From Streptomyces luteolifulvus (GTDB lineage Bacteria; Actinomycetota; Actinomycetes; Streptomycetales; Streptomycetaceae), in the NCBI RefSeq assembly GCF_008806595.1, contig NZ_VZRB01000011.1, forward strand, positions 163,063-227,062: a stretch of 64,000 nt of DNA, read 5' to 3'. This document shows positions 47,924-54,985 of this stretch, in pieces. The number at the start of each line of letters is the position of its first letter. Position 1 is the first letter of the stretch. Below the pieces are notes generated by a model. It was given only the letters and a program-made list of their open reading frames with translations, had not been told where the DNA came from and searched no databases. A program made the position numbers and the translations under genes.

Positions 47924-48364
47924 ATGTCCGAGACCACCGTTCCCGTCACCTCCGCCGCACCCGTTGCCTCCGTCGGCCGCCGCGGCCGTGCCCGTGTCGC
48001 CCTGCGCGCCCTGCAAGTCGTGATCGCCCTGTTCTTCGGCTTCGCGAGCGCGCTGCCCAAGCTGATCGCGCACCCGTCGGCCACCGACGCCTTCGACGAG
48101 ATGGGCTGGGGCAGCGCGGGCATGTACACCATCGGTGTGCTCGAACTGGCAGGAGCGGTGGCCCTGTTGATCCCCGCGCTGCAATCGGTGGCCGCCGTGG
48201 CTCTGAGCGCGCTGATGGTGGGCGCGTTCGTCGTCCAGCTCACCGTCTTCGACGGGGAGAACGCGGCGACCCCGCTCATCCTGATGGTGCCGCTCGCCCT
48301 CATAGCCTGGGCACGGCGCGGCCACAACGCGGACCTGCTGCGGTTGATACGGCGACGGGCGTGA
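47924..48364 (+). CDS. DoxX family membrane protein
   Basis: The 146-residue protein has four membrane helices with the DoxX pattern (QVVIALFFGFASALPKLIAHP, GVLELAGAVALLIPAL, MVGAFVVQLTVFDGENAATPLIL). Members are quinol-oxidase-related or redox membrane proteins of uncertain function. ATG 47924 follows CAGGAG. It is followed by a tandem repeat. Confidence 0.85.
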   Translation: MSETTVPVTSAAPVASVGRRGRARVALRALQVVIALFFGFASALPKLIAHPSATDAFDEMGWGSAGMYTIGVLELAGAVALLIPALQSVAAVALSALMVGAFVVQLTVFDGENAATPLILMVPLALIAWARRGHNADLLRLIRRRA

Positions 48365-48370
48365 CGCGAT

Positions 48371-48439
48371 CCCTGGGGGACCCATTACTCCCTGGGGGAC
48401 TCATTACTGGGGGACCTATCACTGTGGGTCCCCATCACT
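48371..48439. repeat. tandem repeats of 15-19 bp between convergent genes
   Basis: CCCTGGGGGACCCATTACT (48371-48389) is followed by CCCTGGGGGACTCATTACT (48390-48408). Two shorter units, GGGGGACCTATCACT (48409-48423) and GTGGGTCCCCATCACT (48424-48439), come next. The fourth unit can pair back with the first three. Confidence 0.8.
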
Positions 48440-48468
48440 GAGCGGCTGATGGACCGGTCGGCTGGTCG

Positions 48469-49104
48469 TCACCGGCCTCCGGGACGGCCACCCTGGGTTC
48501 GGCCCGGGCCGCCCAGGCCACCCGGTCCGCCCGGTCCGCCCACGCCCCGCAGGCGTTCCATCTCTCGGCGGTCCCGCTTGGTGGGGCGGCCCGTGCCGCG
48601 GTCGCGGATGCCGGCCGGGGCGGCGGCCTCGCGGGGCGGGGGCGGCGGACTGTTGTCGATGTAGCACTGGGCGGCCACCGGGGCGCCGACCCGCTTACGG
48701 ATCAGGCGCTTGACGACGACGATCCGCTCCCTGCCCTCCTGCCGTACCCGTACCTCGTCGCCGACGCGGACGGAATACGCGGGCTTCACCCGCTCGCCGT
48801 TCACATGCACATGCCCGCCCCGGCAGGCGGCGGCTCCCATGGAGCGGGTCTTGACCAGGCGGACCGACCAGATCCAGCTGTCGAGACGCACGGAGCCGCC
48901 GCTCTGGGGTCCGGCGGCCTCGGCCGCGGCGACGGCAGCGGCGATCTTGGGATCGACTCCCTGCTGCCCGTCGTCCTTCTGTCCGGCGTCTTGCTGACCG
49001 TGGGCATGCTGCCCGTCGGCATGCGGTGTGGCGTCGTCGGCCTCGGGGCCGGGCCTACCCGTTCCGTCCGTCGCCTCGTCGTGGTCCGCGTGCTCAGAAG
49101 CCAT
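48469..49104 (-). CDS. S4-domain RNA-binding protein (Hsp15/RqcP-like)
   Basis: The 211-residue protein has a central S4 domain (about 72-130): VRLDSWIWSVRLVKTRSMGAAACRGGHVHVNGERVKPAYSVRVGDEVRV, followed by ERIVVVKRLIRKRVG. S4 proteins of this type (Hsp15, RqcP) bind stalled 50S subunits carrying peptidyl-tRNA. The N terminus (1-65) is His/Gln/Asp-rich and disordered, and the C terminus is Gly/Pro/Arg-rich (GVGGPGGPGGLGGPG). The N-terminal extension is unusual, and an internal start near residue 65 cannot be excluded. Confidence 0.85.
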   Translation of the reverse strand: MASEHADHDEATDGTGRPGPEADDATPHADGQHAHGQQDAGQKDDGQQGVDPKIAAAVAAAEAAGPQSGGSVRLDSWIWSVRLVKTRSMGAAACRGGHVHVNGERVKPAYSVRVGDEVRVRQEGRERIVVVKRLIRKRVGAPVAAQCYIDNSPPPPPREAAAPAGIRDRGTGRPTKRDRREMERLRGVGGPGGPGGLGGPGRTQGGRPGGR

Positions 49105-49160
49105 GAGGCCGACTTTAGTGCCCGGAGCGGCGAGACCCGGAACGGTTTGGCGGGCGGCTC

Positions 49161-49166
49161 TACGGT
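49161..49166 (+). promoter_or_regulatory. -10 element TACGGT upstream of uracil-DNA glycosylase
   Basis: TACGGT ends 6 nt before ATG 49173. The GGAG between them is too close to the start codon to be a normal ribosome site, so a leaderless transcript is likely. Confidence 0.45.
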
Positions 49167-49172
49167 GGAGGC

Positions 49173-49865
49173 ATGGACTCCCTCGCCGACCTCGACCGGC
49201 GGATCGCGGGCTGCCGGGCCTGCCCTCGGCTGGTCGACTGGCGCGAGGAGGTGGCCCGCACCAAGCGGGCCGCCTTCGCCGACGAGACGTACTGGGGGCG
49301 GCCGGTACCGGGCTTCGGCCCGCAGGACGCCCCGCTGCTGATCGTCGGCCTCGCCCCCGCCGCGCACGGAGGCAACCGCACCGGCCGTATGTTCACGGGT
49401 GACCGCTCCGGGGACGTGCTGTACCAGGCGCTGTACGACATCGGGCTCGCCTCGCAGCCGACCTCGGTCAGCGCCGACGACGGCCTGGAGCTGTACGGCG
49501 TGCGGGTCACGGCGCCCGTGCACTGCGCCCCGCCCGCCAACAAACCGACCCCGGGGGAACGGGACACGTGCCGGCCCTGGCTCGTCCAGGAGCTGAGGCT
49601 GCTGCGGCCGACGCTGCGGGCCGTGGTCGTGCTCGGCGCCTTCGGATGGCAGGCCGCGCTGCCCGCGTTCGCCGAGGCCGGCTGGAGCGTGCCCCGCCCC
49701 CGGCCCGCCTTCGCCCACGGGGTGCGGGTCCCTCTCGACGGACTCGACCTCTTCGGCTGCTTCCACGTCAGCCAGCGCAACACCTTCACGGGCCGGCTGA
49801 CCCCGGCGATGCTGCGGGACGTGCTGCGGACGGCGGCGGGAGCGGCGGGGCTGCCCCTGAAATGA
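49173..49865 (+). CDS. family 5 (UdgB-type) uracil-DNA glycosylase with [4Fe-4S] cluster
   Basis: The 230-residue protein has paired cysteines at C14 and C17 near the N terminus and two later ones (in HCAPP and DTCRPW), the iron-sulfur pattern of family 4/5 UDGs. Motif A is GLAPAAHGGNRTGRMFTGD, where the absence of the catalytic Asp/Asn of family 1 is typical of UDGb. Motif B is HVSQRNTFTGRLT. It removes uracil, and in this subfamily other deaminated bases, from DNA. It is convergent with the LamG gene. Confidence 0.88.
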   Translation: MDSLADLDRRIAGCRACPRLVDWREEVARTKRAAFADETYWGRPVPGFGPQDAPLLIVGLAPAAHGGNRTGRMFTGDRSGDVLYQALYDIGLASQPTSVSADDGLELYGVRVTAPVHCAPPANKPTPGERDTCRPWLVQELRLLRPTLRAVVVLGAFGWQAALPAFAEAGWSVPRPRPAFAHGVRVPLDGLDLFGCFHVSQRNTFTGRLTPAMLRDVLRTAAGAAGLPLK

Positions 49866-49871
49866 GGCCGC

Positions 49872-51350
49872 TCAGACGACGCGGGCCGCCGAGATCGGCC
49901 GCTGCGCCACGGTGTACGTCTTCGCCGCACCGGTGTTGACGCTCCACCGGTACCGGGAGAACTCGCCGGTGGCGTCGGCGGCGTAGAACATCATGTGGCC
50001 GATGCCGGCGCCCTTGAAGTTGTCCTCGTCGACATTGTCGACCATGCGGGTGTCCGGATACGGGGCGTAGCTGGACAGGCCGTACACGCCGTGCGGGTCG
50101 GAGGTGCAGTCGACGACCTCGATGGCGTACTGGGTCTCGCCGCTGAAGGTCATCGACCCGGTGTGGACGCCCTTGACCTCGCGGACCATCACGATGTGTC
50201 CGGTGTTGTTGTCGTCGGTGCCGTTGTAGTCCACCGCGATCAGGTCGCCCGGCCTCAGGTCGGTGACCTTGCGTATCCGCTGGAAGCGGGGGCCGGCCGT
50301 GCCGTCCGTGAAGGCCTTGCGGTAGTCCGCGGCCTCCGGGATCCGGTCCTGGAAGTACTGCGTGAAGTAGGCGTCCGTCGCCCATCCGTAGGTGTGCTTC
50401 AGCACCCAGGTGAGGAACGAGGAGCAGCGGGCGTGCGAGATCCAGCTGGTCAGGTCGTCGGGCGTCCCCCACACCACCGACGAGGCGGAGCCGACCAGGT
50501 ACTTGTTGTTCTCGCGGGCCGTGAGGCCGCTGATGAGGGCGGCCTCCGCGGCGCTCAGCGCGCGGGCGTAGGCCCGGACGTCGTCCACCGCGCCCTTGAA
50601 CCGGTTCACGGCCGCGCCGTCCCACTTGGCCCGGCCGATGTTGAAGCCCTGCGTCGCGGCCCAGGACACGGCCGTGTCGGCGCTGCCCTGGAGGCGGCCG
50701 TTCACATACAGGTGGATGCGCGTGCCGTCCCACACTCCGGTCAGATGTGTCCAGACGCCGAGCGCGGCGGGGGTGGTGGCGACGGCGGAGACCTTGGTGC
50801 TCTGGTCCTCGCTGCGCACCTTGAACGTCCAGGTCTTGAACGCCGGGTCGTACTGCAGCAGGAACCGGCTGGCGGACGTGCCGTCCTGGCTCACGGCGGT
50901 GTACATGGTGGCCAGGTCGGCGGGGCTGGTGGCGTCGTTCGACAGGCGTACCCACGCCGCGACCGTGAAGGGTGCGGTGGTGTCGAGGACGGAGCCCGTG
51001 GCGGCGTACGCACCCGAGGTCCCGTCGAGGCTCAGCTCGCCGCCGGCCCGCAGTGTGGTCCAGGTCGCCCCCGAGCCGAGGGTGACGGGCCGCTCCCGGC
51101 CGGAGCGGTCGGCGCCGGAGCCGTCCATCGTCCAGTGCCCCACCAGGCTGTCCGGCAGATAACCGGCTGCCAGCAGCCGCTGGTACTGGACCATGCGCTC
51201 GGCCTCCGCCAGATGCGGCGTGGCGACCGGCGTGAACGGTGTGTTGAGCGGCGCGTCGGCCACGGCGGCACCCGCGCCGCCCACCACGCCTGTCATCGCG
51301 CCCACCCCCACGAGTGCGGCACCGCTCAACAACCCGCGTCTGCTGACCAT
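49872..51350 (-). CDS. Tat-exported LamG-domain protein with papain-like (NlpC/CHAP-type) C-terminal domain
   Basis: The 492-residue precursor starts MVSRRGLLSGAALVGVG, a twin-arginine-type signal with an Ala-rich h-region. A LamG/concanavalin-like module follows (about 65-270: LVGHWTMDGSG, FTVAAWVRLS, VWDGTRIHLYVNG, VDDVRAYARALS). The C-terminal part has HARCSSFLTWVL with a likely nucleophilic Cys, then DLRPGDLIAVDYNG and TGHIVMVREVKG with a candidate His, as in NlpC/P60 or CHAP amidases. A cell-wall or polysaccharide-linked hydrolase outside the cell is likely; this combination is not one I can name. Catalysis is inferred. Confidence 0.75.
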   Translation of the reverse strand: MVSRRGLLSGAALVGVGAMTGVVGGAGAAVADAPLNTPFTPVATPHLAEAERMVQYQRLLAAGYLPDSLVGHWTMDGSGADRSGRERPVTLGSGATWTTLRAGGELSLDGTSGAYAATGSVLDTTAPFTVAAWVRLSNDATSPADLATMYTAVSQDGTSASRFLLQYDPAFKTWTFKVRSEDQSTKVSAVATTPAALGVWTHLTGVWDGTRIHLYVNGRLQGSADTAVSWAATQGFNIGRAKWDGAAVNRFKGAVDDVRAYARALSAAEAALISGLTARENNKYLVGSASSVVWGTPDDLTSWISHARCSSFLTWVLKHTYGWATDAYFTQYFQDRIPEAADYRKAFTDGTAGPRFQRIRKVTDLRPGDLIAVDYNGTDDNNTGHIVMVREVKGVHTGSMTFSGETQYAIEVVDCTSDPHGVYGLSSYAPYPDTRMVDNVDEDNFKGAGIGHMMFYAADATGEFSRYRWSVNTGAAKTYTVAQRPISAARVV

Positions 51351-51537
51351 GGTTTCCCCGTTTCGTCTTGGTCTGAAGGTCGGCAGAGTCTAGAACGGAC
51401 GGATGATCAGAAGGGCTGTCGCCTCCAGGGCGGCGCCGAAGGAACGGAGGTGGACGTCGGCCGCGCTCACCGCTCACGACGTGGACACCGGTCGGTGCCT
51501 GTCAAATAATCCTTGGAAATTGGCCAGTTGTCGTTGC

Positions 51538-51543
51538 TACGGT
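51538..51543 (+). promoter_or_regulatory. -10 element TACGGT upstream of the DUF7873-like gene
   Basis: TACGGT ends 7 nt before GTG 51551 and TTGGAA (51513-51518) lies 19 nt further upstream. The immediately preceding DNA (51501-51535) is A/T-richer than its surroundings. The message is probably leaderless. Confidence 0.45.
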
Positions 51544-51550
51544 CCTTCTC

Positions 51551-52282
51551 GTGGCGAAACTCAATCAGATCATCGCAGTCGAGAAGGGCATCAAGTCCAA
51601 GGCCCATCAGGACCTGACCTCCGCTCATCACGGGCTCCAGAAGCCCGCGTTGCTGGCCGGTATCTCGCGGACGTACCAGCCGAAGGACGAGGAGGGCGAG
51701 CAGCTGCCGCCCGAGTCGACGCGGGTGCAGGTGAAGGCCGAGGACGTGCTGCGGGAGACCGCGGCCACCCTCACCCGGCTGTTCGACGTGACCGCCACCA
51801 AGGACTGGGCCAACTGCACCGCCCGCGCGGACGTGACGGTGGACGGACGTGTGCTCGTCGCCGATGTTCCGGTGTCCTACCTGCTCTTTCTCGAGAAGCA
51901 GCTCGTCGACCTCAACACCTTCGTACGGAAGCTGCCCGTGCTCGACGCCTCGGAGTCCTGGGTGCAGGACCCGTCCACCGACTCCTGGAAGACCGAGCCG
52001 GTGCGAACGCTTCGTACCAAGAAGGTGCCCCGCAACCATGTGAAGGCGGAGGCGACCGACAAGCACCCGGCGCAGGTCGAGGTGTACTACGAGGATGTTC
52101 CCGTCGGCTACTGGACGACCGTGAAGTTCTCCGGAGCCCTTCCCGCCCGTCGTGTCAACGAACTCCTCGACCGCGTGGAGAAGTTGCAGCAGGCCGTGAA
52201 ATTCGCGAGGGAGGAAGCGAATGGCTCCGACGTCGTCGACCAGCGGGTCGGTGACGCTGTTTTCGGCTACCTGTTCGGGTAA
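51551..52282 (+). CDS. conserved protein of unknown function (DUF7873-like) upstream of permuted tRNA-like RNAs
   Basis: The 243-residue protein starts VAKLNQIIAVEKGIKSKAHQ and contains KPALLAGISRTYQPKDEEGE, DWANCTARADV, SYLLFLEKQLVDLNTFVRKLP, VPRNHVKAEATDKHPAQ and VGYWTTVKFSGALPARRVNELL. No signal peptide, membrane segment or known catalytic motif is seen. It is mixed alpha/beta with a C-terminal helix of about 35 residues. I recall very similar proteins in many actinomycetes, under the label DUF7873; no function is known to me. It is followed at once by a hairpin and then by two permuted tRNA-like structures in the same direction. A joint role in RNA binding or processing is a reasonable inference. 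Confidence 0.75.
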   Translation: MAKLNQIIAVEKGIKSKAHQDLTSAHHGLQKPALLAGISRTYQPKDEEGEQLPPESTRVQVKAEDVLRETAATLTRLFDVTATKDWANCTARADVTVDGRVLVADVPVSYLLFLEKQLVDLNTFVRKLPVLDASESWVQDPSTDSWKTEPVRTLRTKKVPRNHVKAEATDKHPAQVEVYYEDVPVGYWTTVKFSGALPARRVNELLDRVEKLQQAVKFAREEANGSDVVDQRVGDAVFGYLFG

Positions 52283-52293
52283 CCTATGAGACT

Positions 52294-52315
52294 CCCCGGT
52301 CCGGTGCGACCGGGG
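52294..52315 (+). terminator. hairpin after the DUF7873-like gene
   Basis: CCCCGGTC (52294-52301) pairs with GACCGGGG (52308-52315) around CGGTGC, 11 nt after the stop codon. A second small hairpin TGCGC-GAGGA-GCGCA follows at 52316-52330. It could be a terminator, or the 5' boundary of the downstream RNA if transcription reads through. Confidence 0.55.
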
Positions 52316-52357
52316 TGCGCGAGGAGCGCAAGCTGAAGCTGAAGCTTGTCGTGACTG

Positions 52358-52434
52358 CGCGGTTCCAGTGGAGGTTCGAATCCTCCCCGCGGCATCTCGT
52401 GCCGCGGTGGCCCAATCGGCAGAGGCAGACCGCG
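52358..52434 (+). ncRNA. circularly permuted tRNA-like RNA, copy A
   Basis: The order along the DNA is anticodon-stem 3' strand CGGTT (52360-52364), then variable CCAGT. The T arm GGAGG-TTCGAAT-CCTCC (52370-52386) is followed by acceptor 3' strand CCGCGGC (52387-52393), A, and linker TCTCGT. Then come acceptor 5' strand GCCGCGG (52401-52407), T8-G9, D arm GCC-(11 nt with GG)-GGC (52410-52426), A26 and anticodon-stem 5' strand GACCG (52428-52432). The acceptor strands are perfectly complementary to each other, and so are the anticodon strands (one G-T). The anticodon stem extends by two more pairs (C52433-G52359, G52434-C52358). The T loop TTCGAAT and D-loop GG are canonical. No CCA is encoded and no standard anticodon loop is formed. 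Confidence 0.75.
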
Positions 52435-52474
52435 ATCAATCTCAGACTCTCGCTCCAGACTCAGCATTCGCCGC

Positions 52475-52488
52475 CGATCGCCGGATCG
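52475..52488 (+). other. small hairpin between the two tRNA-like elements
   Basis: CGATC (52475-52479) and GATCG (52484-52488) pair around GCCG, in the 57-nt spacer separating copies A and B. Confidence 0.45.
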
Positions 52489-52491
52489 ACC

Positions 52492-52599
52492 GGGCCCAGG
52501 CCCCCGCACGTCGAATTGCTGGTTCAAGTCCAGCCCGCGCAGCTCGATGCGCGGTGGTCCAAAGGCAGGACGCGACGACATCATGACTGACCTGGGTCC
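52492..52599 (+). ncRNA. circularly permuted tRNA-like RNA, copy B
   Basis: The same permuted order as copy A is present: anticodon-stem 3' strand CGTCG (52509-52513), variable AATT and T arm GCTGG-TTCAAGT-CCAGC (52518-52534). Acceptor 3' strand CCGCGCA (52535-52541), G and linker CTCGA come next. The second half is acceptor 5' strand TGCGCGG (52548-52554), T8-G9, D arm GTCC-AAAGGCA-GGAC (52557-52571), G26 and anticodon-stem 5' strand CGACG (52573-52577). All helices are perfect. Beyond the anticodon stem, GGGCCCAGG (52492-52500) pairs with CCTGGGTCC (52591-52599) over 9 bp with one G-T, closing the outer end. Its primary sequence differs from copy A, so the fold rather than the sequence is conserved. 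Confidence 0.75.
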
Positions 52600-52710
52600 T
52601 CAAGCGTGCCGGCGTGCGACATGGGCGGCTTCACAGGGGCCGGGGGCAGGCTACGCCCTCGGTCCCGCGCTCGTTCCCGGAGCCGTTTCATCGGCAGCAA
52701 GACCGGCCGA

Positions 52711-52742
52711 CCGTCATTGCGTTCATCCGTCATTGCGTTCAT
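52711..52742. repeat. perfect tandem duplication of a 16-bp unit
   Basis: CCGTCATTGCGTTCAT occurs twice head to tail (52711-52726 and 52727-52742). Confidence 0.9.
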
Positions 52743-52751
52743 AAAGAACGC
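52735..52751 (+). terminator. possible terminator of the tRNA-like RNA locus
   Basis: GCGTTC (52735-52740) pairs with GAACGC (52746-52751) around ATAAA and is followed by GGGTTT. It is built from the second copy of the 16-bp repeat. Confidence 0.4.
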
Positions 52752-52902
52752 GGGTTTCCAGCCAACTGTCACACGCCCGAAACCCACCGGCCCCCTTCCT
52801 CCCGAGAACCCGATCTACTGTGGGCACCGCAGCCCGAAGTCCACTGCCCCGGCCACCGTCGCCCGAAGGCTCACCCCGCCCTCACCCGACGACAGGAGCC
52901 CC

Positions 52903-54780
52903 GTGTCCCGCCGCGTCACCCTCGCTCTGCCGCCCTGGCTAGCCCACGCCCTCCGAGCCCGGCGGGAACCCGTGCCCTGGAGCGCGGTGGTCAGAGGAGC
53001 GTTGGCCGGTGGGCCCCTGCTGATCCTGGCCCTGGCGTTCGGCCGGGTCTCCCTGGGCGTCGTCGCGGCCATCGCCGCCATGCTCGCCGGGATCAACGAC
53101 CGTCCCGGCAGCCGGCGGGCCTCGGTCCGGCGGCTCGGGGTGCCCGCGCTGGCCGGATCCCTCGGGCTGCTCGTCGGGACGTACGCCGGGGAACATGTCG
53201 GAGCCGTGGCGCTGACGCTCGTCCTCACCGGGCTCGGGCTCGTCGCGGGAGGCATCAGCGCCGTCGGGCCCGTCGCCTCGGCGGCGGGTACGCAGTTGCT
53301 CGTCGCCTCCGCCATCGGGGCCGGGATGCCCCTGCCCGCGCCCGGATGGCAGCGGGCGCTCGCGTTCCTCGTGGGCGCCGGGTGGCTGCTGGCGCTGCGG
53401 CTCGTGCTCCCCACGCCCGGTGCGCTCGCGGGTGACCTCCGGTTCGACTTCCGGTTCGACGGGGAACGGGACGCGGTGGCCGGCGTCTACGACGCCGTCG
53501 CCGACCTGCTCGACGCCGTCGGCACCGAGCACGCCACCGTCCGGCGCGCCGCGCTCACAGCCGCCCTCGACCACGCACAGGACGCCCTCGCCGGGCCCAG
53601 GCTGCGGCGGTACGCCAGTTCCGCGGCCGAGCGGCGACTTCATGCGCAGTACGCCGCCGCGCTGCCCCTCGCCGAGGCCGCGACCGCGCTCGCCTGGGCC
53701 GGGGAGACCGTCTCCGGGCGGGCCTGCGAGGGACCCCGGCGCCTCGCCTCAGCCCTGCGCGGGGGCACGCACACCGGCCCCCTGCCCGCCCCGCACCGCT
53801 CGGCTCCCGCCCTCCGTGCCCTCGACGACGCCCTGCTCCGCGCCGCCGAGGCCTTCGACCGGGGCGAGGGCGGTGACCTGCACACGCGTCGGCGTACCGC
53901 CCGGGGCCTGCTGCGGACCGCTTTCGGGGCCGCAGGACGCGAGTACGGGATCCGTGTCGCCCTCTGCTTCGGCACCGGCGCCGCCTTCGCCCAGGCCCAG
54001 TACCACTCGCACTGGTACGGACAGCACACCCACTGGTACTGGCTGCCCGTGACCGCCGCCTTCCTCGTCAAGCCCGACCTCGGGCCGCTGGCGTCCCGGG
54101 TTCTGTGCCGGGCCGCCGGGACCGTCCTCGGGGCGCTCGTCTTCGCCGCGTTCGCCGCCGTCCTGCCCCGGCCCAGAGGGCTCATCGCGCTCGTCGCGGT
54201 CGGCGGCGCCCTGATCCCCGTGGCCACCCGGCACTTCGCCGCGCAGACCGCCGTCGTCACCGTGCTCGTCCTCGCCCTTGTGATGGTGGGCGGTGAGCCG
54301 CAGGCCTCCGTCAGCCGGATCGGGGAGACGCTGCTCGCCTGCGCGATCGTCCTGGTCGTCGGGCATCTGCCGATGCCGGGGGAGCGGGGCGGCGGCGTGC
54401 GGGCCCGGCTGGCCGCCGCGGGCGGTGCCGCGCACGCCTATCTCGTCCACGTTCTCAGCGAGTGCGACGACCGCGCCGCCCGCTGGACCCTCCGCCGCGA
54501 GGCCTACCGCACGCTCGCCGAGGCCCGTACCGCCATCGCCCTCGCCGCCGCCGAACTGCCCGCCCTCGCCCGGCACACGGAGGGCACGGACGAGGTCGCG
54601 GCCCTGCTCGAACGGCTCGTCGACACCACGACCGCGTGCGCCGTCCACCTCGACGACACCGGGCGCCTGATGCCGCAACACACCGAGCGGCTCACCGAGC
54701 TGCTGGGCGAACTGGCCGCGCGACGGGAGCGGGTGGGGCTACGGGCGCGTGAGCTGCCCGTCCTGCCCCTCGCCGTGTAG
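52903..54780 (+). CDS. FUSC-family integral membrane protein
   Basis: The 625-residue protein has two sets of about five to six membrane helices (about 25-165 and 350-490) separated and followed by helical cytoplasmic regions, the FUSC/YccC layout. The second set carries HSHWYGQHTHWYWLPVTAAFLVKPD, a family-typical entry to the repeat. FUSC proteins are putative efflux or aromatic-acid exporters. GTG 52903 follows ACAGGAG by 5 nt. Confidence 0.87.
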   Translation: MSRRVTLALPPWLAHALRARREPVPWSAVVRGALAGGPLLILALAFGRVSLGVVAAIAAMLAGINDRPGSRRASVRRLGVPALAGSLGLLVGTYAGEHVGAVALTLVLTGLGLVAGGISAVGPVASAAGTQLLVASAIGAGMPLPAPGWQRALAFLVGAGWLLALRLVLPTPGALAGDLRFDFRFDGERDAVAGVYDAVADLLDAVGTEHATVRRAALTAALDHAQDALAGPRLRRYASSAAERRLHAQYAAALPLAEAATALAWAGETVSGRACEGPRRLASALRGGTHTGPLPAPHRSAPALRALDDALLRAAEAFDRGEGGDLHTRRRTARGLLRTAFGAAGREYGIRVALCFGTGAAFAQAQYHSHWYGQHTHWYWLPVTAAFLVKPDLGPLASRVLCRAAGTVLGALVFAAFAAVLPRPRGLIALVAVGGALIPVATRHFAAQTAVVTVLVLALVMVGGEPQASVSRIGETLLACAIVLVVGHLPMPGERGGGVRARLAAAGGAAHAYLVHVLSECDDRAARWTLRREAYRTLAEARTAIALAAAELPALARHTEGTDEVAALLERLVDTTTACAVHLDDTGRLMPQHTERLTELLGELAARRERVGLRARELPVLPLAV

Positions 54781-54985
54781 CGCCGTCCTCTCACCGTTCG
54801 GGACCCGTCCGTCGCCGTGCCGGGCGGAGCCCGAGTGGCCGAGAACCGTCCTGCCCCGCGCCTCCCGGCACCGTGGGCACCAGCGCCGTACCGGGTCCGC
54901 TGCGCCCGCCCGGCCCGGGCATGTGCCCGACGTCGCCCGGCCGCAGCTCGCCCCGGAAGCAGACGGCGGTCCGCTGAGCCGCGTT

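Larger units (their letters stand above)
52600..52902. other. 303-nt region between copy B and the FUSC gene
   Basis: It holds a hairpin CCGGGGGC/GCCCTCGG (52640-52662, one G-T), the 16-bp tandem duplication at 52711-52742 and the GCGTTC/GAACGC hairpin at 52735-52751. No convincing gene is present; the open frame upstream of 52903 lacks a ribosome site. Confidence 0.5.

Noticed and set aside
52370..52394. T-arm-like sequence as an attachment-site remnant of an integrated element
   Set aside because: No integrase, excisionase or transposase lies in the window, and the complete complementary D arm and acceptor halves are present beside it, which an att remnant would not have.
52401..52541. A single ordinary tRNA with a long insertion, using GCCGCGG as 5' acceptor and the second T arm with CCGCGCA as 3' acceptor
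   Set aside because: GCCGCGG does not pair with CCGCGCA. Each 5' acceptor strand pairs perfectly only with the 3' acceptor strand immediately before it, and the anticodon strands agree with the same permuted pairing.
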